64,000 bases of DNA from Paenibacillus_AB hodogayensis. Lineage in GTDB: Bacteria; Bacillota; Bacilli; Paenibacillales; NBRC-103111. Each line of letters opens with the position of its first letter. The stretch's first letter is position 1. The notes under the pieces are model-generated. The model did not search any database. It was given only the letters and a program-made list of their open reading frames with translations, and was not told the DNA's origin. The stretch spans positions 620,001 through 684,000 of the forward strand of contig NZ_BAAAYO010000002.1 of the NCBI RefSeq assembly GCF_039536325.1, written 5' to 3'. Shown one piece after another: positions 47,721 to 57,265 of this stretch. Both the position numbers and the translations under genes were made by a program.

Positions 47721-48121
47721 TGATTAAATCAGCGGATCCCGAGCGGCAGGTTTGCCCCGTCTTGCAGAAGGGCCGCAGTCCGATGGCACCGAATCGATGA
47801 CGGCCGCCTCTTCTCCTGAATTAACGGGTAAGTTCAAATCCTGGACCTAACCATTATACACTTCGCAGCCGATTACAATGAAGACGGAGCGCAATGTTCG
47901 GAAAGGTTTCACCGCTATGGGACCTTCTCCCATTTCATACTTCCGACGCGACTAGCCTCGGCTTGACCGTTTTCTAATACTCGTCCACGATCCAGCTTGG
48001 ACTTGCGACTGAAGTTCGAAATCCCATTAATGCGACTCGGTCAGGTGCGGCAATACGGAGGGAAGGGCAGCTTCGGTCAGCCTCAATCTCGGCTTCCGAA
48101 TCATGTCCCGCCGGAGGGCTC

Positions 48122-48610
48122 TCAGATCTCCACTCTCTTGCCGCGAGTAGCGGCTAGGGCGGCCGGCAGTTGATCAATCACCGCGACGATGCATTCGTGA
48201 ACGCCTTTCGGATCGCCAGGCAAATTCAGCACCAGCGTCCGATCGCGAATACCCGAAACGCCGCGGGTCAGCATGCCCAGTCCGGTTTTATTCATGAGGG
48301 CGGCCCGCATCGCTTCGGCAAAGCCGGGAGCCAGCCGGTCCAGCACCTCGAGCGTCGCCTCGGGGGTAACGTCGCGCTTCCCCATGCCGATCCCGCCTGT
48401 CGTCAAGATCAAATCGACTTTGTAATAATCGGTCATTTCGATCAGCGCGGCGATAATCTCGTCCTTCTCGTCTGGAACGATCCGGTATTCGATAATGTCC
48501 CCCTGAAGCTCCTCCTCCACGAGTTCGCGAATCACCTGAGCACTGGTGTCTTCCCGTTCGCCGCGAGAACCTTGATCGCTTGCCGTCAAAAGGCCAACCT
48601 TCCAGCGCAT
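48122..48610 (-). CDS. moaB: Molybdenum cofactor protein of the MoaB/MogA family
   Basis: 162 residues. The N-terminus is VGLLTASDQGSRGEREDTS, then LILTTGGIGMGKRDVTPEA (the TTGGTG-type nucleotide loop) and LVLNLPGDPKGVHEC at the C-terminus. The family adenylylates molybdopterin before Mo insertion. ATG follows GGGGAGGG. It stands alone with no other mo-gene intact in the window. Confidence 0.93.
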   Translation of the reverse strand: MRWKVGLLTASDQGSRGEREDTSAQVIRELVEEELQGDIIEYRIVPDEKDEIIAALIEMTDYYKVDLILTTGGIGMGKRDVTPEATLEVLDRLAPGFAEAMRAALMNKTGLGMLTRGVSGIRDRTLVLNLPGDPKGVHECIVAVIDQLPAALAATRGKRVEI

Positions 48611-48859
48611 CAGCGTTTCCCTCCCCTGTTTTCCGAATATGGCGGTCTTCTATTTAATGAAGCTAAAGCTTCAGCGTTTGCCCGGAAGCGTCGTCCTCAG
48701 TATGAATCGTCTGTGCTATGTGTCTTCTTCTCCAGGCAAGGCGCTCGAATCTGCGCCGATACCGGCAACGTCTTGTATAAACGAAACCGGTCTTCTAAAA
48801 GAATCATTCGACATTCGGGAGCCATGTCCTTTTTTTAATCGCAAAAAAAGGTTGCGGCT

Positions 48860-49489
48860 TCAGTTCCCGATTGGTGCCTGCTTCCCGGCAACCCATTGGC
48901 GCTTCTCCGTCACAATTCCATCAATCCGGAAATCGTGTTCGTCCATCGGAACGTCGGGGATCAGCTGCGCATCGAAGGCGACTGCCAGCTTGAACGGTTC
49001 GACTCCGCGGCCCCTGCATCCTGCGATAAACCGGTCATAATACCCGCCGCCGTAGCCGAGGCGACCTCCGCGGAGATCAAAAGCAAGACCGGGAACGAGC
49101 ATGACGTCGATTCGATCCGTCCCGTTCCATCGCGGCGCGTCGGCCGAAGGCTCGAGAATGCCCCATTTTCCTTCCTCCAGCTGCTCCGGACCGTTAACGG
49201 CATGCAGCGACATTTGCATCGATTTCGGCTCCACTTTCGGGACGAGCACGGTCCCTCTCTGTCCGCGGCACCAGTCCATGACCGGCCTGACGTCGAGCTC
49301 TGTGCGAAACGGCATATAGCTGAACAGAGTCAGCGAACCGATTCCGCGCTCCGTCCCCCGCTTCTCGAGCATTCGTATCGCCGTATCGCAGGCGACCGCC
49401 GATGCGGCTGCGCGCTCGGTTGCGGACATCGCGGCTCTAGCCGCTTCGGCCTGCTGGCGCAGCTCCCGCTTGAACGACTGAACAGACAT
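48860..49489 (-). CDS. fthC: 5-formyltetrahydrofolate cyclo-ligase
   Basis: 209 residues from ATG 49489, chosen because GAGGT lies six bases upstream; the frame could open further upstream. LFSYMPFRTELDVRP and the ATP-phosphate motif GRLGYGGGYYDRFI are typical. It converts 5-formyl-THF to 5,10-methenyl-THF in folate metabolism. It is divergent from the ABC-F gene. The 230 bases before 48860 hold nothing recognised. Confidence 0.95.
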   Translation of the reverse strand: MSVQSFKRELRQQAEAARAAMSATERAAASAVACDTAIRMLEKRGTERGIGSLTLFSYMPFRTELDVRPVMDWCRGQRGTVLVPKVEPKSMQMSLHAVNGPEQLEEGKWGILEPSADAPRWNGTDRIDVMLVPGLAFDLRGGRLGYGGGYYDRFIAGCRGRGVEPFKLAVAFDAQLIPDVPMDEHDFRIDGIVTEKRQWVAGKQAPIGN

Positions 49490-49581
49490 GCTGCTACCTC
49501 TTTCCATGGTTTCTGGCCTTTCCGCCGATTCCTTCTCTCTCAAGTGTATCACATATTCGCAGCCAAGTAGAATGAGCGGCA

Positions 49582-49609
49582 GGTCGGTTTTGGGTCGGTT
49601 TTGGGTCGG
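49582..49609 (+). repeat. Short 11-bp tandem repeat upstream of the ABC-F gene
   Basis: GGTCGGTTTTG occurs twice and GGTCGG a third time without gaps. It lies in the divergent space between fthC and the ABC-F gene and may vary in copy number. Confidence 0.8.
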
Positions 49610-49783
49610 CCTCCCCGCTTTTGTCCTTCGAGATATCCCGGCATGTTCGCTTGAAGAAAAAGTGTCATTTTACAAAAAGCCTGGCCATCGGTAAACTGGA
49701 ACTGTAACAGGCGCACCCGACCGTTCGCGGAAAACGACGGCGGCGGATTGACGCCAAGCTATACAGGTGGGGGAACGCGACTT

Positions 49784-51784
49784 ATGCTTCTGCAAGTAAA
49801 CGGACTGGGTAAACATTACGGCACGGCTACCGCGCTGTCGAATATATCGCTGCAAATTCAGGAACGCGACCGGATCGGTCTCGTCGGCGTGAACGGTGCC
49901 GGCAAATCGACGCTGCTGAAAATCATAGCCGGGGAAATGTCGGCGGACGAGGGCGAGATTTTCCGCTCGAAGGAAACCCGCATCGGCTATTTGGCGCAAA
50001 ACAGCGGTCTGCAATCGGAGCGTTCGATCTGGGACGAAATGATGGGCGTATTCGCCGATCTGCTCGAGGCGGAGCGCGAGCTCCGTGAGCTGGAGACGCG
50101 CATGTCCGATCCGCTCCTGATTGCCGACGACAAGGCTTACCAGGATGTGCTGCACCGCTATTCGGTAAAATCGGACTTGTTCCGCGATTCCGGCGGCTTT
50201 CGCATCGAGACGCGCGTGCGCAGTGTGCTGCACGGGATGGGCTTCGGCTCCTTCGATCCGGCAACGCCGATCCGCACGCTGAGCGGCGGCCAGAAGACGC
50301 GGCTGGCGCTGGCCAGGCTGCTGCTGCAGGAGCCCGATCTGCTGATGCTTGACGAGCCGACGAACTATTTGGACATCCCGACGCTGACATGGCTCGAAGA
50401 CTATTTGCGCGGGTATTCCGGGGCCGTACTGGTCGTGTCCCATGACCGTTTTTTTCTGGACGCGATGGCCAATGTTATTTATGAAATCGAACGTACGCGA
50501 TGCAAACGGTATACGGGCAACTATTCCCGCTTTATCGAGCTGAAGGCCGCGGAATATGAAATCGAGCTGAAGCATTACGAGAAGCAGCAGGACGAAATCG
50601 CCCGCATGGAAGACTTTGTGCGCCGCAACATCGTCCGCGCCACGACCACGAAGCGCGCCCAAAGCCGCCGCAAGGCGCTCGAGCGGATGGACCGTCTGGA
50701 CAAGCCTGCCGGAGAACTGAAAAAAGCGTCGTTCCAATTCGAGATCGAAAGGCAATCCGGCAAAGACGTGCTGCGCGCGCAGGAACTGTCGGCTTCCTAT
50801 GACGGAACGAAGCGGCTGTTTCGCCGCGCTTCCTTCGAGCTGCGCCGCGGCGATATGGCCGCTCTGATCGGACCAAACGGGGTCGGCAAGTCGACGCTGT
50901 TGAAAATATTGACCGGGCAAAAAACGCCCGATACCGGCCTGTTCGAATGGGGAACGAACGTTACGATCGGCTATTACGATCAAGAGCAGCAAGGCTTGAA
51001 TCCGCATAACACGGTGCTTGAGGAGCTTTGGGGAGAATATCCTCATCTCGAGGAGGTTCGCATCCGCACCGTGCTCGGCAGCTTCCTGTTCAGCGGCGAG
51101 GACGTGTTGAAGAAGGTCGCGGCATTAAGCGGCGGGGAAAAAGCGCGCGTGTCACTGGCGAAGCTGATGCTGCGCCAAGCGAACATGCTCATTCTCGACG
51201 AGCCGACCAACCATCTGGACTTGTACAGTAAGGAAGTGCTGGAGTCGGCCCTGCTCGATTACGAGGGCACGCTGCTGTTTATTTCCCACGACCGGTATTT
51301 TCTGAACAAGATGGCAGACCGCATGCTGGAGCTGCACCCCGACGGTATCGACGACTACTTGGGCAATTACGACGACTATGTCGAGAAGAAACGCGATTTG
51401 GCCGCCATTGCCGCTGAACGGGCGGCGGAAGCAAGCGCGGGGAAAGGCGGCAAAGCGGTTGCCGTAGATAACGCCTCCGCAGGACGAAACCCGGCCCGCA
51501 GCGACAAGGAGACCAGCGCAGACAAAGACTCCGCCCCGAAGCCGAAAGACTACGAGGCGGAGAAGCAGCAGAAGCGCGAGGAACGCGGCCGTCAGCGCAA
51601 AATCGAGCAGCTTGAGCAGAGCATAGCCTTGCTGGAGGGCGAAATAGCCGCTTTGGAGCAAAGCCTGCTTACACCCGATATTTTCAACGACTACATGGCC
51701 GTTCAGAAAGTAAATGCCGAGCTTGAGCAAAAAAAGCTCGCGCTGGAGCCGCTTTACGAGGAGTGGGAGCTGCTTTCCTCCTGA
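49784..51784 (+). CDS. ABC-F family ATPase (ribosome-associated type)
   Basis: 666 residues from ATG 49784 (AGGTGGGGG upstream). Two ATPase domains are in tandem: GVNGAGKSTLLK and LSGGQKTRLALARLL with LLMLDEPTNYLD, then GPNGVGKSTLLK and LSGGEKARVSLAKLM with MLILDEPTNHLD. A linker (about 230-320) joins them and a charged coiled-coil tail (about 555-666) follows. There are no transmembrane segments. The length and tail match YdiF/Uup-like housekeeping ABC-F proteins. Antibiotic resistance function cannot be excluded but nothing points to it. Confidence 0.93.
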   Translation: MLLQVNGLGKHYGTATALSNISLQIQERDRIGLVGVNGAGKSTLLKIIAGEMSADEGEIFRSKETRIGYLAQNSGLQSERSIWDEMMGVFADLLEAERELRELETRMSDPLLIADDKAYQDVLHRYSVKSDLFRDSGGFRIETRVRSVLHGMGFGSFDPATPIRTLSGGQKTRLALARLLLQEPDLLMLDEPTNYLDIPTLTWLEDYLRGYSGAVLVVSHDRFFLDAMANVIYEIERTRCKRYTGNYSRFIELKAAEYEIELKHYEKQQDEIARMEDFVRRNIVRATTTKRAQSRRKALERMDRLDKPAGELKKASFQFEIERQSGKDVLRAQELSASYDGTKRLFRRASFELRRGDMAALIGPNGVGKSTLLKILTGQKTPDTGLFEWGTNVTIGYYDQEQQGLNPHNTVLEELWGEYPHLEEVRIRTVLGSFLFSGEDVLKKVAALSGGEKARVSLAKLMLRQANMLILDEPTNHLDLYSKEVLESALLDYEGTLLFISHDRYFLNKMADRMLELHPDGIDDYLGNYDDYVEKKRDLAAIAAERAAEASAGKGGKAVAVDNASAGRNPARSDKETSADKDSAPKPKDYEAEKQQKREERGRQRKIEQLEQSIALLEGEIAALEQSLLTPDIFNDYMAVQKVNAELEQKKLALEPLYEEWELLSS

Positions 51785-54180
51785 AAGCGCAGCAGCAGCA
51801 TCGGGGCGGCGGCGTATACGATCATCGTCGCGGCGGCGACGATGCCGGAATCGTTGAAGACTAAGGCGACGACCGAGCCGACCGCAATAGCCAGAAAACC
51901 GCTCATATAATGAGGATATAGCGCCTGCCAACGCCGCAGCGCGCCACGCGGACGGACGACGGCGACCGTCATGACGATCAGGCCGGCGGCCAGCACCTTG
52001 GTCCATACGGATACATTGATTAAATGAAGATTCATTTGCAGCTTGCGCACGACGATCGCGGCTATCAGGTCCATTCGGCCTTGGCTCAGCGTGTTCATCG
52101 CCCGTCCGATATGGCTCTGGCTCCCCTCCTCCGCCGGGATCGCCGCATTCAACAGCCATAACAAGGCGAAGGCCAACGCGATCAAACCGAGACAGACCAG
52201 CATCAGCCTTCGCACATTCAGCTTCGTCCCCTCAGCTTGCGAGCGGCAGCGCAGCCAGACGAGACCGAAGGCGACGGCGGCCGTAATGGCTCCGCCGGCA
52301 TTGGTGCCGAGGCCGGGGGCAGCCAAATAGAGCGTAACCCCTGCGAATCCTACGGCGGCTACGACGGAGACCCGCAGGGTGACACGACGTTGGCTGGCCG
52401 CCGCGGCCACCACGACCCTCGTCGCCTCGCCGTCCGTCGGCCGAACCTCCGCCCTTTCCATAAAAGCCGCGAAAGCAAAGGCGGCAGCTCCGACGATCAC
52501 ACCCATATATTCATTGCCGATTCCATAATAACGCGCGCCTATGACCGGATCGTAGCCGAGCACCGAACGCTTCATCCCTTCTGCTCCCAGCAGCCCGTCC
52601 AGCAGCACCGCCAAGGCCGTTATGGCGCTGATCAGGTAGGCGGACGATAAAGCAGACCGCCGGATCATAAGCAAGCCGGCCGCCAGTACGGCGACAGCGA
52701 CGAACAAAGCCGCCTGCTTGCCGCCGGACAGTGGATGAAACCGATTCAGCCAGCCTACGGCAAGCAGGGAAAGCGGAGCGGTAAGCAGCGCAAGCAGCAG
52801 CACCTCGATCCAGCGTACGGCTTTGCCCAGCCTGGCCCATACGACGATCAGCGCGGCCAGCAAAGCGGCGGCTTCGACGGATACGAACGGCACCAGCACC
52901 TTGGGACGAATACGGTACACTTCGCGGATGAAACTCAGCTCCCGGTGCAGAAAGATCCATGCTTCAGTCTTCCGGATCATGCGGACTGGCCGGCCTGTCA
53001 CTTCGGCAGGGACCCCGATACCGAAGCCCGCCAGCACCGTAGGAGCAAAATCGGAGGCTGTCACAATCCCCGGCCGGCGCGTGCTCGGCGAGGTGAGCAG
53101 CGCTCCTCCGGCCAAGTCCGGCCCGGCATACACGACCGGTGCGAGCTGCCACTTTTCCCGGGATGCCCTTGCGCCCACGTACGGCGAGACGATCCACAGC
53201 CGGTCTCCTCCTTCTTGCCGCTGCCGCAGTTGTCCGATGAACCGGTCCAATTCCCGCAGCGCCTCCCGCCTCTTCCGCAAAGCATGCTCCGGATCGTATA
53301 CCGAGTCTTCTCCTTCCAGCCGCAGCAAATCGCCCCATTCCAGAAGCAGCACCGATCGAGCGGGGAAACCGTCCCTCGCGCGCAGCAGCTCGTCGGCGTT
53401 GACCCGTGTCGAGAACGCGGACCCTTCGTCGGCCGTTACCATGCTGCCGGATACGTTTCCCCGCGGAACGATTCCTTGCTCGTCCATCACCATCAGGGCG
53501 GCAAACCGTTTCCGCTGCTCCCCCATGTCGCTGTTCCCGTAGACGCCCGTCAATAGGCCATAGCTGCGCAGCAGCTCTCCCAATAGACCAGGGCGAACGT
53601 GCTGGGAACGAATATGATTGCGCCGGCGAATCGCCGCAATCTCAGGCACGACCACCTCCGCCCCATCCGGAGCAAGCCCTGTCATCCGCCGGTACAGCGC
53701 CTCCGCCTCCGTCCCCGGCTCCTTATTGCCGTCCCCGGATCCGGATGCTTTCCCGGTATTACGCGCGATATAGCCGGAGCCGCTGATCGCGGGAGCCCCT
53801 GCGCCCAACGTGGCGTAACTGTCCTCCAGCCCTTTTTCCGGCGTACGCACATTCATCGCTCCGATAGCCGCCCGGCGGATCAAGTCGCTCAATGCCGGCT
53901 GCTCGCGCAAAGCCTCCTCAGTCCAATCGAGAAAAGACCAGCCCGGAACGGCCACGATCGTAACCTGCCCTTTTGGTGCATCGAGAGGGCCATTTCCGCC
54001 TTCAGTCGCCTCCGCCATGGGAACGGACACCGTCGATTCGTTGTCCCGCTGAGCTCCGCTATAGCCTTGCGACCCGAACAACCACGCAGTCAGACCCGCT
54101 ATAGCGGCAGCCGCCAGCAGAACGATGAGCAGGGGCCTCCTCCATTTTCGTTCAGATTGATCCGCTTCGTATTTTTCCAT
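51754..54180 (-). CDS. Membrane protein with alkaline-phosphatase-like outer domain
   Basis: 808 residues from ATG 54180. One N-terminal helix (LLIVLLAAAAIAGLTAWLFG), then about 400 outer residues resembling the alkaline-phosphatase/phosphoglyceromutase superfamily in layout (TIVAVPGWSFLDWTEEAL, VLLLEWGDLLRL, ASDFAPTVLAGFGI), then about ten transmembrane helices. The usual metal-binding Asp-Ser/Thr start is not clear (VPGWS in its place), so it may be catalytically inactive. Its last 31 bases overlap the end of the convergent ABC-F gene. No known function. Confidence 0.75.
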   Translation of the reverse strand: MEKYEADQSERKWRRPLLIVLLAAAAIAGLTAWLFGSQGYSGAQRDNESTVSVPMAEATEGGNGPLDAPKGQVTIVAVPGWSFLDWTEEALREQPALSDLIRRAAIGAMNVRTPEKGLEDSYATLGAGAPAISGSGYIARNTGKASGSGDGNKEPGTEAEALYRRMTGLAPDGAEVVVPEIAAIRRRNHIRSQHVRPGLLGELLRSYGLLTGVYGNSDMGEQRKRFAALMVMDEQGIVPRGNVSGSMVTADEGSAFSTRVNADELLRARDGFPARSVLLLEWGDLLRLEGEDSVYDPEHALRKRREALRELDRFIGQLRQRQEGGDRLWIVSPYVGARASREKWQLAPVVYAGPDLAGGALLTSPSTRRPGIVTASDFAPTVLAGFGIGVPAEVTGRPVRMIRKTEAWIFLHRELSFIREVYRIRPKVLVPFVSVEAAALLAALIVVWARLGKAVRWIEVLLLALLTAPLSLLAVGWLNRFHPLSGGKQAALFVAVAVLAAGLLMIRRSALSSAYLISAITALAVLLDGLLGAEGMKRSVLGYDPVIGARYYGIGNEYMGVIVGAAAFAFAAFMERAEVRPTDGEATRVVVAAAASQRRVTLRVSVVAAVGFAGVTLYLAAPGLGTNAGGAITAAVAFGLVWLRCRSQAEGTKLNVRRLMLVCLGLIALAFALLWLLNAAIPAEEGSQSHIGRAMNTLSQGRMDLIAAIVVRKLQMNLHLINVSVWTKVLAAGLIVMTVAVVRPRGALRRWQALYPHYMSGFLAIAVGSVVALVFNDSGIVAAATMIVYAAAPMLLLRFQEESSSHSS

Positions 54181-54254
54181 AAGTCCACAACTCCCGGTAA
54201 AAGGTGGAACGATCCTGTTACTAGAATGCCCGGATCGCCGCTTTTTACGATGAC

Positions 54255-54468
54255 TGTGGATATCCACAATATCATTAACAGGATTAAGGATCAGAAAAAT
54301 CGTTGCGCATCAAGGGAACTCAGCCTCCACCAAAAAAACTATCCCCATTATCCACAATTTAACGACCTAAACTTATTAGAATTCATGTCATTAATAATCC
54401 GTTGATCTGTCTGGCTTTCTCAACGTTATACACATTGTGCACATGGGTTGTGGATAACTTTATCCACA
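54255..54468. promoter_or_regulatory. Cluster of DnaA boxes
   Basis: Within 214 bases are TTATCCACA at 54348-54356 and 54460-54468, its inverse TGTGGATAA at 54449-54457, TTATACACA at 54426-54434 (all match TTATNCACA), and the palindrome TGTGGATATCCACA at 54255-54268 formed by two overlapping near-consensus boxes. The DNA is AT-rich against GC-rich neighbours. dnaA itself is not here, so this is not the usual oriC context. Confidence 0.7.
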
Positions 54469-54486
54469 TCCTTCGCATTCACCTGA

Positions 54487-56085
54487 TCAGCCTTGCCCCG
54501 AGCTTTTCCGCTTCTCGTACCCGTCTTCCTTTGCTTCGGCAACCCCGCCGTCGCGTACGGCCTGATTGCAGGCCCCCATGCATGCCCGGGCCACCGCCAC
54601 CACCACATCCCGGTCGATCGCCGAGCCTTGGAAAAACCGTTCTCCGACGGCAATTTCCACAGCGGCCTCGGCATTGGCCTGTTCGCCGTGAGACATCGAC
54701 TGCAGCTCCAGATCGACAAACTCCAAATCGAACGGCATGGCCCGCTTGATGCAGCGGATCAACGCCTCGATCGAGCCTTCAGCAATCTCGGAGTAGGACG
54801 ATTCCCGGCCGGTCTCGTGATCGCGCACCGTGACCGAAGCGACGCGATGCTTCAGGCTGCTGACGACTACCTGCACCTCGACCAGCGAGAACCGCTCCAG
54901 CGGGCGGTTAACCGTCTTCCCGACAAGCTGGATCAGCTGATCGTCGGTAACCCGCTTCAATTCGTCAGCCGTTTTCTTGAAGTCGACGAACAATTGCTCC
55001 AGCTGCTCTTCGGTCATCGATATGCCCAATTCGTCCACGACGCGATGCTTGATTGCGTGGCGCCCGGAATGTTTGCCGAGAATGATCATGTTGCGCGGGA
55101 TACCCATCTTCTCCGGCTCCATAATCTCGAACGTGTTGCGGTTTTTCAGCATACCGTCCTGATGAATGCCGGATTCGTGCTGGAATGCGTTGCGCCCGAC
55201 AACCGGCTTGTTGTAGGCGATCGGAAAATGCATATGCCGGCTCATCATCCTGGACGTTTCGTAAATGTGCCCAATATCGATCGACGTCTCCACGCCGAGC
55301 GTCTGCTTGCGCGTCTCTATGGCCATGACCAGCTCCTCCAGCGAGCAATTGCCGGCCCGCTCGCCGACTCCGTTCACCGTCACCTCCACCTGGGTCGCAC
55401 CTGCTTGCACGGCAGCCAGGCTATTGGCCACCGCCATGCCGAGGTCGTTATGGCAATGCGTGCTGTATTCCACGCTGTCCCCGCCGCGCACCTGCTCCCG
55501 CACCCGGCGGAACAGCCGGCCGTATTCCTCCGGCAGCGCGTAGCCGAGCGTATCCGGGATGTTGATAACCGTGGCGCCTTCGGCAATTACGGCCTCGATG
55601 AGCTCGAACAGAAACTCCTCGCCGGCACGGGATGCATCCATCGGCGAAAATTCGATGCGATCGACGAACCGTTTGCCGTAGGCGACCATGTCGCGGGCGA
55701 TCTGGATGACCTGCTCCCGCGATTTGCGCAGCTGATGCTCCAGCAAAATTTGCGAGGACGAGATGAAGATATGCAGCCGGCGCAGCTCCGCGTCCGCGGT
55801 CGCCTTAACGGCGGCATCGATGTCCTGCGTGACCGCCCGGGCGAAGCCGACGATTTCCACGCCCGATCCGTTCAGGTCGCGGGATATTTGCTGAACGGCG
55901 GAGAAATCGCCAGGGCTGGAGATCGGGAAGCCCGGCTCCAGCACGTCTACGCCCAATTTGGCCAGTTGGCGGGCCAGCACGATTTTTTGCTCCGGCTGAA
56001 GCGTGGCGCCCGGAGACTGCTCGCCGTCGCGCAGCGTCGTATCGAAAATTTTAATTTTTTTCATCGCAATATTGGAATCGGTCAT
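54487..56085 (-). CDS. leuA: 2-isopropylmalate synthase
   Basis: 532 residues from ATG 56085 (GGAGGG seven bases upstream). The DRE-TIM barrel starts IKIFDTTLRDGEQSPG; metal ligands lie in STHCHNDLGMAVANSL; GRNAFQHESGIHQDGML follows; and the C-terminal 130 residues form the leucine-binding regulatory domain (LVEVQVVVSSLKHRVASVTV). It condenses acetyl-CoA with 2-oxoisovalerate, the first step to leucine. Two leucine T-box leaders precede it; no leuB, leuC or leuD is in the window. Confidence 0.97.
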   Translation of the reverse strand: MTDSNIAMKKIKIFDTTLRDGEQSPGATLQPEQKIVLARQLAKLGVDVLEPGFPISSPGDFSAVQQISRDLNGSGVEIVGFARAVTQDIDAAVKATADAELRRLHIFISSSQILLEHQLRKSREQVIQIARDMVAYGKRFVDRIEFSPMDASRAGEEFLFELIEAVIAEGATVINIPDTLGYALPEEYGRLFRRVREQVRGGDSVEYSTHCHNDLGMAVANSLAAVQAGATQVEVTVNGVGERAGNCSLEELVMAIETRKQTLGVETSIDIGHIYETSRMMSRHMHFPIAYNKPVVGRNAFQHESGIHQDGMLKNRNTFEIMEPEKMGIPRNMIILGKHSGRHAIKHRVVDELGISMTEEQLEQLFVDFKKTADELKRVTDDQLIQLVGKTVNRPLERFSLVEVQVVVSSLKHRVASVTVRDHETGRESSYSEIAEGSIEALIRCIKRAMPFDLEFVDLELQSMSHGEQANAEAAVEIAVGERFFQGSAIDRDVVVAVARACMGACNQAVRDGGVAEAKEDGYEKRKSSGQG

Positions 56086-56185
56086 GGGGAATCCCTCCGA
56101 ATATGAATTTGGTTGATGGGGTTAAACGTTAGTCACGTTAAGCTGGGAGCGACAAACCGACAGGAACGAATGTTCGGCGAAAAGC

Positions 56186-56630
56186 ATGCCAAAAAGCCTG
56201 CCGCCCCCTATGCAGGAGACGACAGGCTTGCAAGCCCGTCGCGGTACCACTCCGCTTGACCCGGCCGATAAAGCTCGGATCCACCTCGCGCGCGTCCGTC
56301 CTCCGCCGTCGCCGCCTTCATCCGCAATGCCTGCCGGTCGTTGCCGCCGGTCGGGCTCGCTTGCTGAAAGGGACAGGCGAATACAGCCGCGTCAGCCCGA
56401 TATCGGGGGCCAGACCGGCGGACGTCAACCCCGGCGTGCATGCGGCACCGGCTTTCCGTCCTGCTGCTCCCGGGCGAGTTCGGTTACGGCCTTCGACTGC
56501 GTCGCACCTGGCAAGCCAATCGCCGAATTCGGCGATATGTCCCGCTCCCGCAGCTCTCTGTACGAAGTCGCGTATCCTACTGCTCCCGTTCATTGCCTTG
56601 TTGATATGGTTCATTCGAGTGGCGGCGGGT
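56186..56630 (-). ncRNA. Leucine T-box riboswitch, proximal copy
   Basis: On the minus strand: AGAGAGCTGCGG opens Stem I; a specifier CTC (Leu) fits at 56476-56478 in GAACTCGCCCGGGAGCAGC; the T-box AGTGGTACCGCG lies at about 56239-56252; and a terminator, AAGCCTGTCGTCTCC against GGGGGCGGCAGGCTT with TTTTT, ends near 56188. Uncharged leucine tRNA would favour the antiterminator and leuA expression. Confidence 0.88.
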
Positions 56631-57105
56631 AAAACAAAAAGCCTGCCGTCTCCAGAAGAGACGACAGGCTGTGCTGTCGCGGTACCACTCTCGTTGGTTC
56701 GACGTATGCCCGTTACCGAGCGTCGAACCCGCTCCACCATGCGCGCCTTCCGAACGCCGATCGTCTGCAACCCGTCCGGAACTTGCCGCTCCGGGGCTAT
56801 GACGAAAGGACGCATCTTCCTTGCTTCGCATGAACCCGATCACGAGGGTTAGCCGTCGAAACGTACCGCTACGGTATATGCTCGACGATCGCCGGTAGTG
56901 GAATCGATCGATTCCCTTGACCTTTGCTGCTGTCGGGCACGCTCCGAGCCTTCCGTTCCGCCGCTCCCGGGCGAGCTTCAGGATAGCATCCGGCTGCGTT
57001 GCACCGAGCGTCATCAACGCCGTTATCAGGCATTGTACGCGACCGCAGCTCTCTGGTCGAATGGTTTTCCTTACTGTTCCCGTTCTTTGCGTTTCAGATA
57101 TTGGT
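56631..57105 (-). ncRNA. Leucine T-box riboswitch, distal copy
   Basis: The same order as the proximal copy: AGAGAGCTGCGG, specifier CTC at 56973-56975 in GAAGCTCGCCCGGGAGCGGC, T-box GAGTGGTACCGCGACAGC at about 56674-56691, and terminator AGCCTGTCGTCTC against GAGACGGCAGGCT with TTTTTGTTTT, ending at 56631. The terminators of both copies are almost identical in sequence. Confidence 0.88.
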
Positions 57106-57109
57106 TAAG

Positions 57110-57138
57110 AATATAGCACGCCATATTGGCCTTGTCAA
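57110..57138 (-). promoter_or_regulatory. Sigma-A promoter of the leuA T-box transcript
   Basis: Perfect TTGACA (57133-57138), 17 bases, TATATT (57110-57115) on the minus strand, directly upstream of the distal T-box. Confidence 0.9.
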
Positions 57139-57206
57139 CACGTCTTCTCAAAATCCGCAGAGCAATCCCGTGAAACAAATCGGCGGCAAAATCGGCGCAA
57201 TGGTCC

Positions 57207-57238
57207 GCAAAAAGGCGGCGTGCCTAAGCACCCGCCTC
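57207..57238 (-). terminator. Terminator of the thiL-tsaD operon
   Basis: On the minus strand GGCGGGTGC, a TTAG loop and GCACGCCGCC with TTTTTG follow tsaD by 28 bases. Confidence 0.75.
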
Positions 57239-57265
57239 TTCCAAAAAAGCCAACTCCGGTAAGCT

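Noticed and set aside
47820..47865. TTCAAATCCTGGACCTAACCA looked like the 3' end of a tRNA
   Set aside because: The T-stem does not pair (GTAAG against CCTGG) and no acceptor or anticodon arm is found upstream.
49670..51046. Minus-strand frame of 458 residues opposite the ABC-F gene
   Set aside because: The opposite strand has complete ABC-F motifs; this frame has none.
54493..56106. Plus-strand frame of 537 residues opposite leuA
   Set aside because: Antisense shadow of a GC-rich gene, rich in Arg, His and Leu, without recognisable motifs.
56186..57105. Several short open frames on both strands in the leuA leader
   Set aside because: The region is fully explained by two T-box RNAs with terminators; the frames have no ribosome sites.
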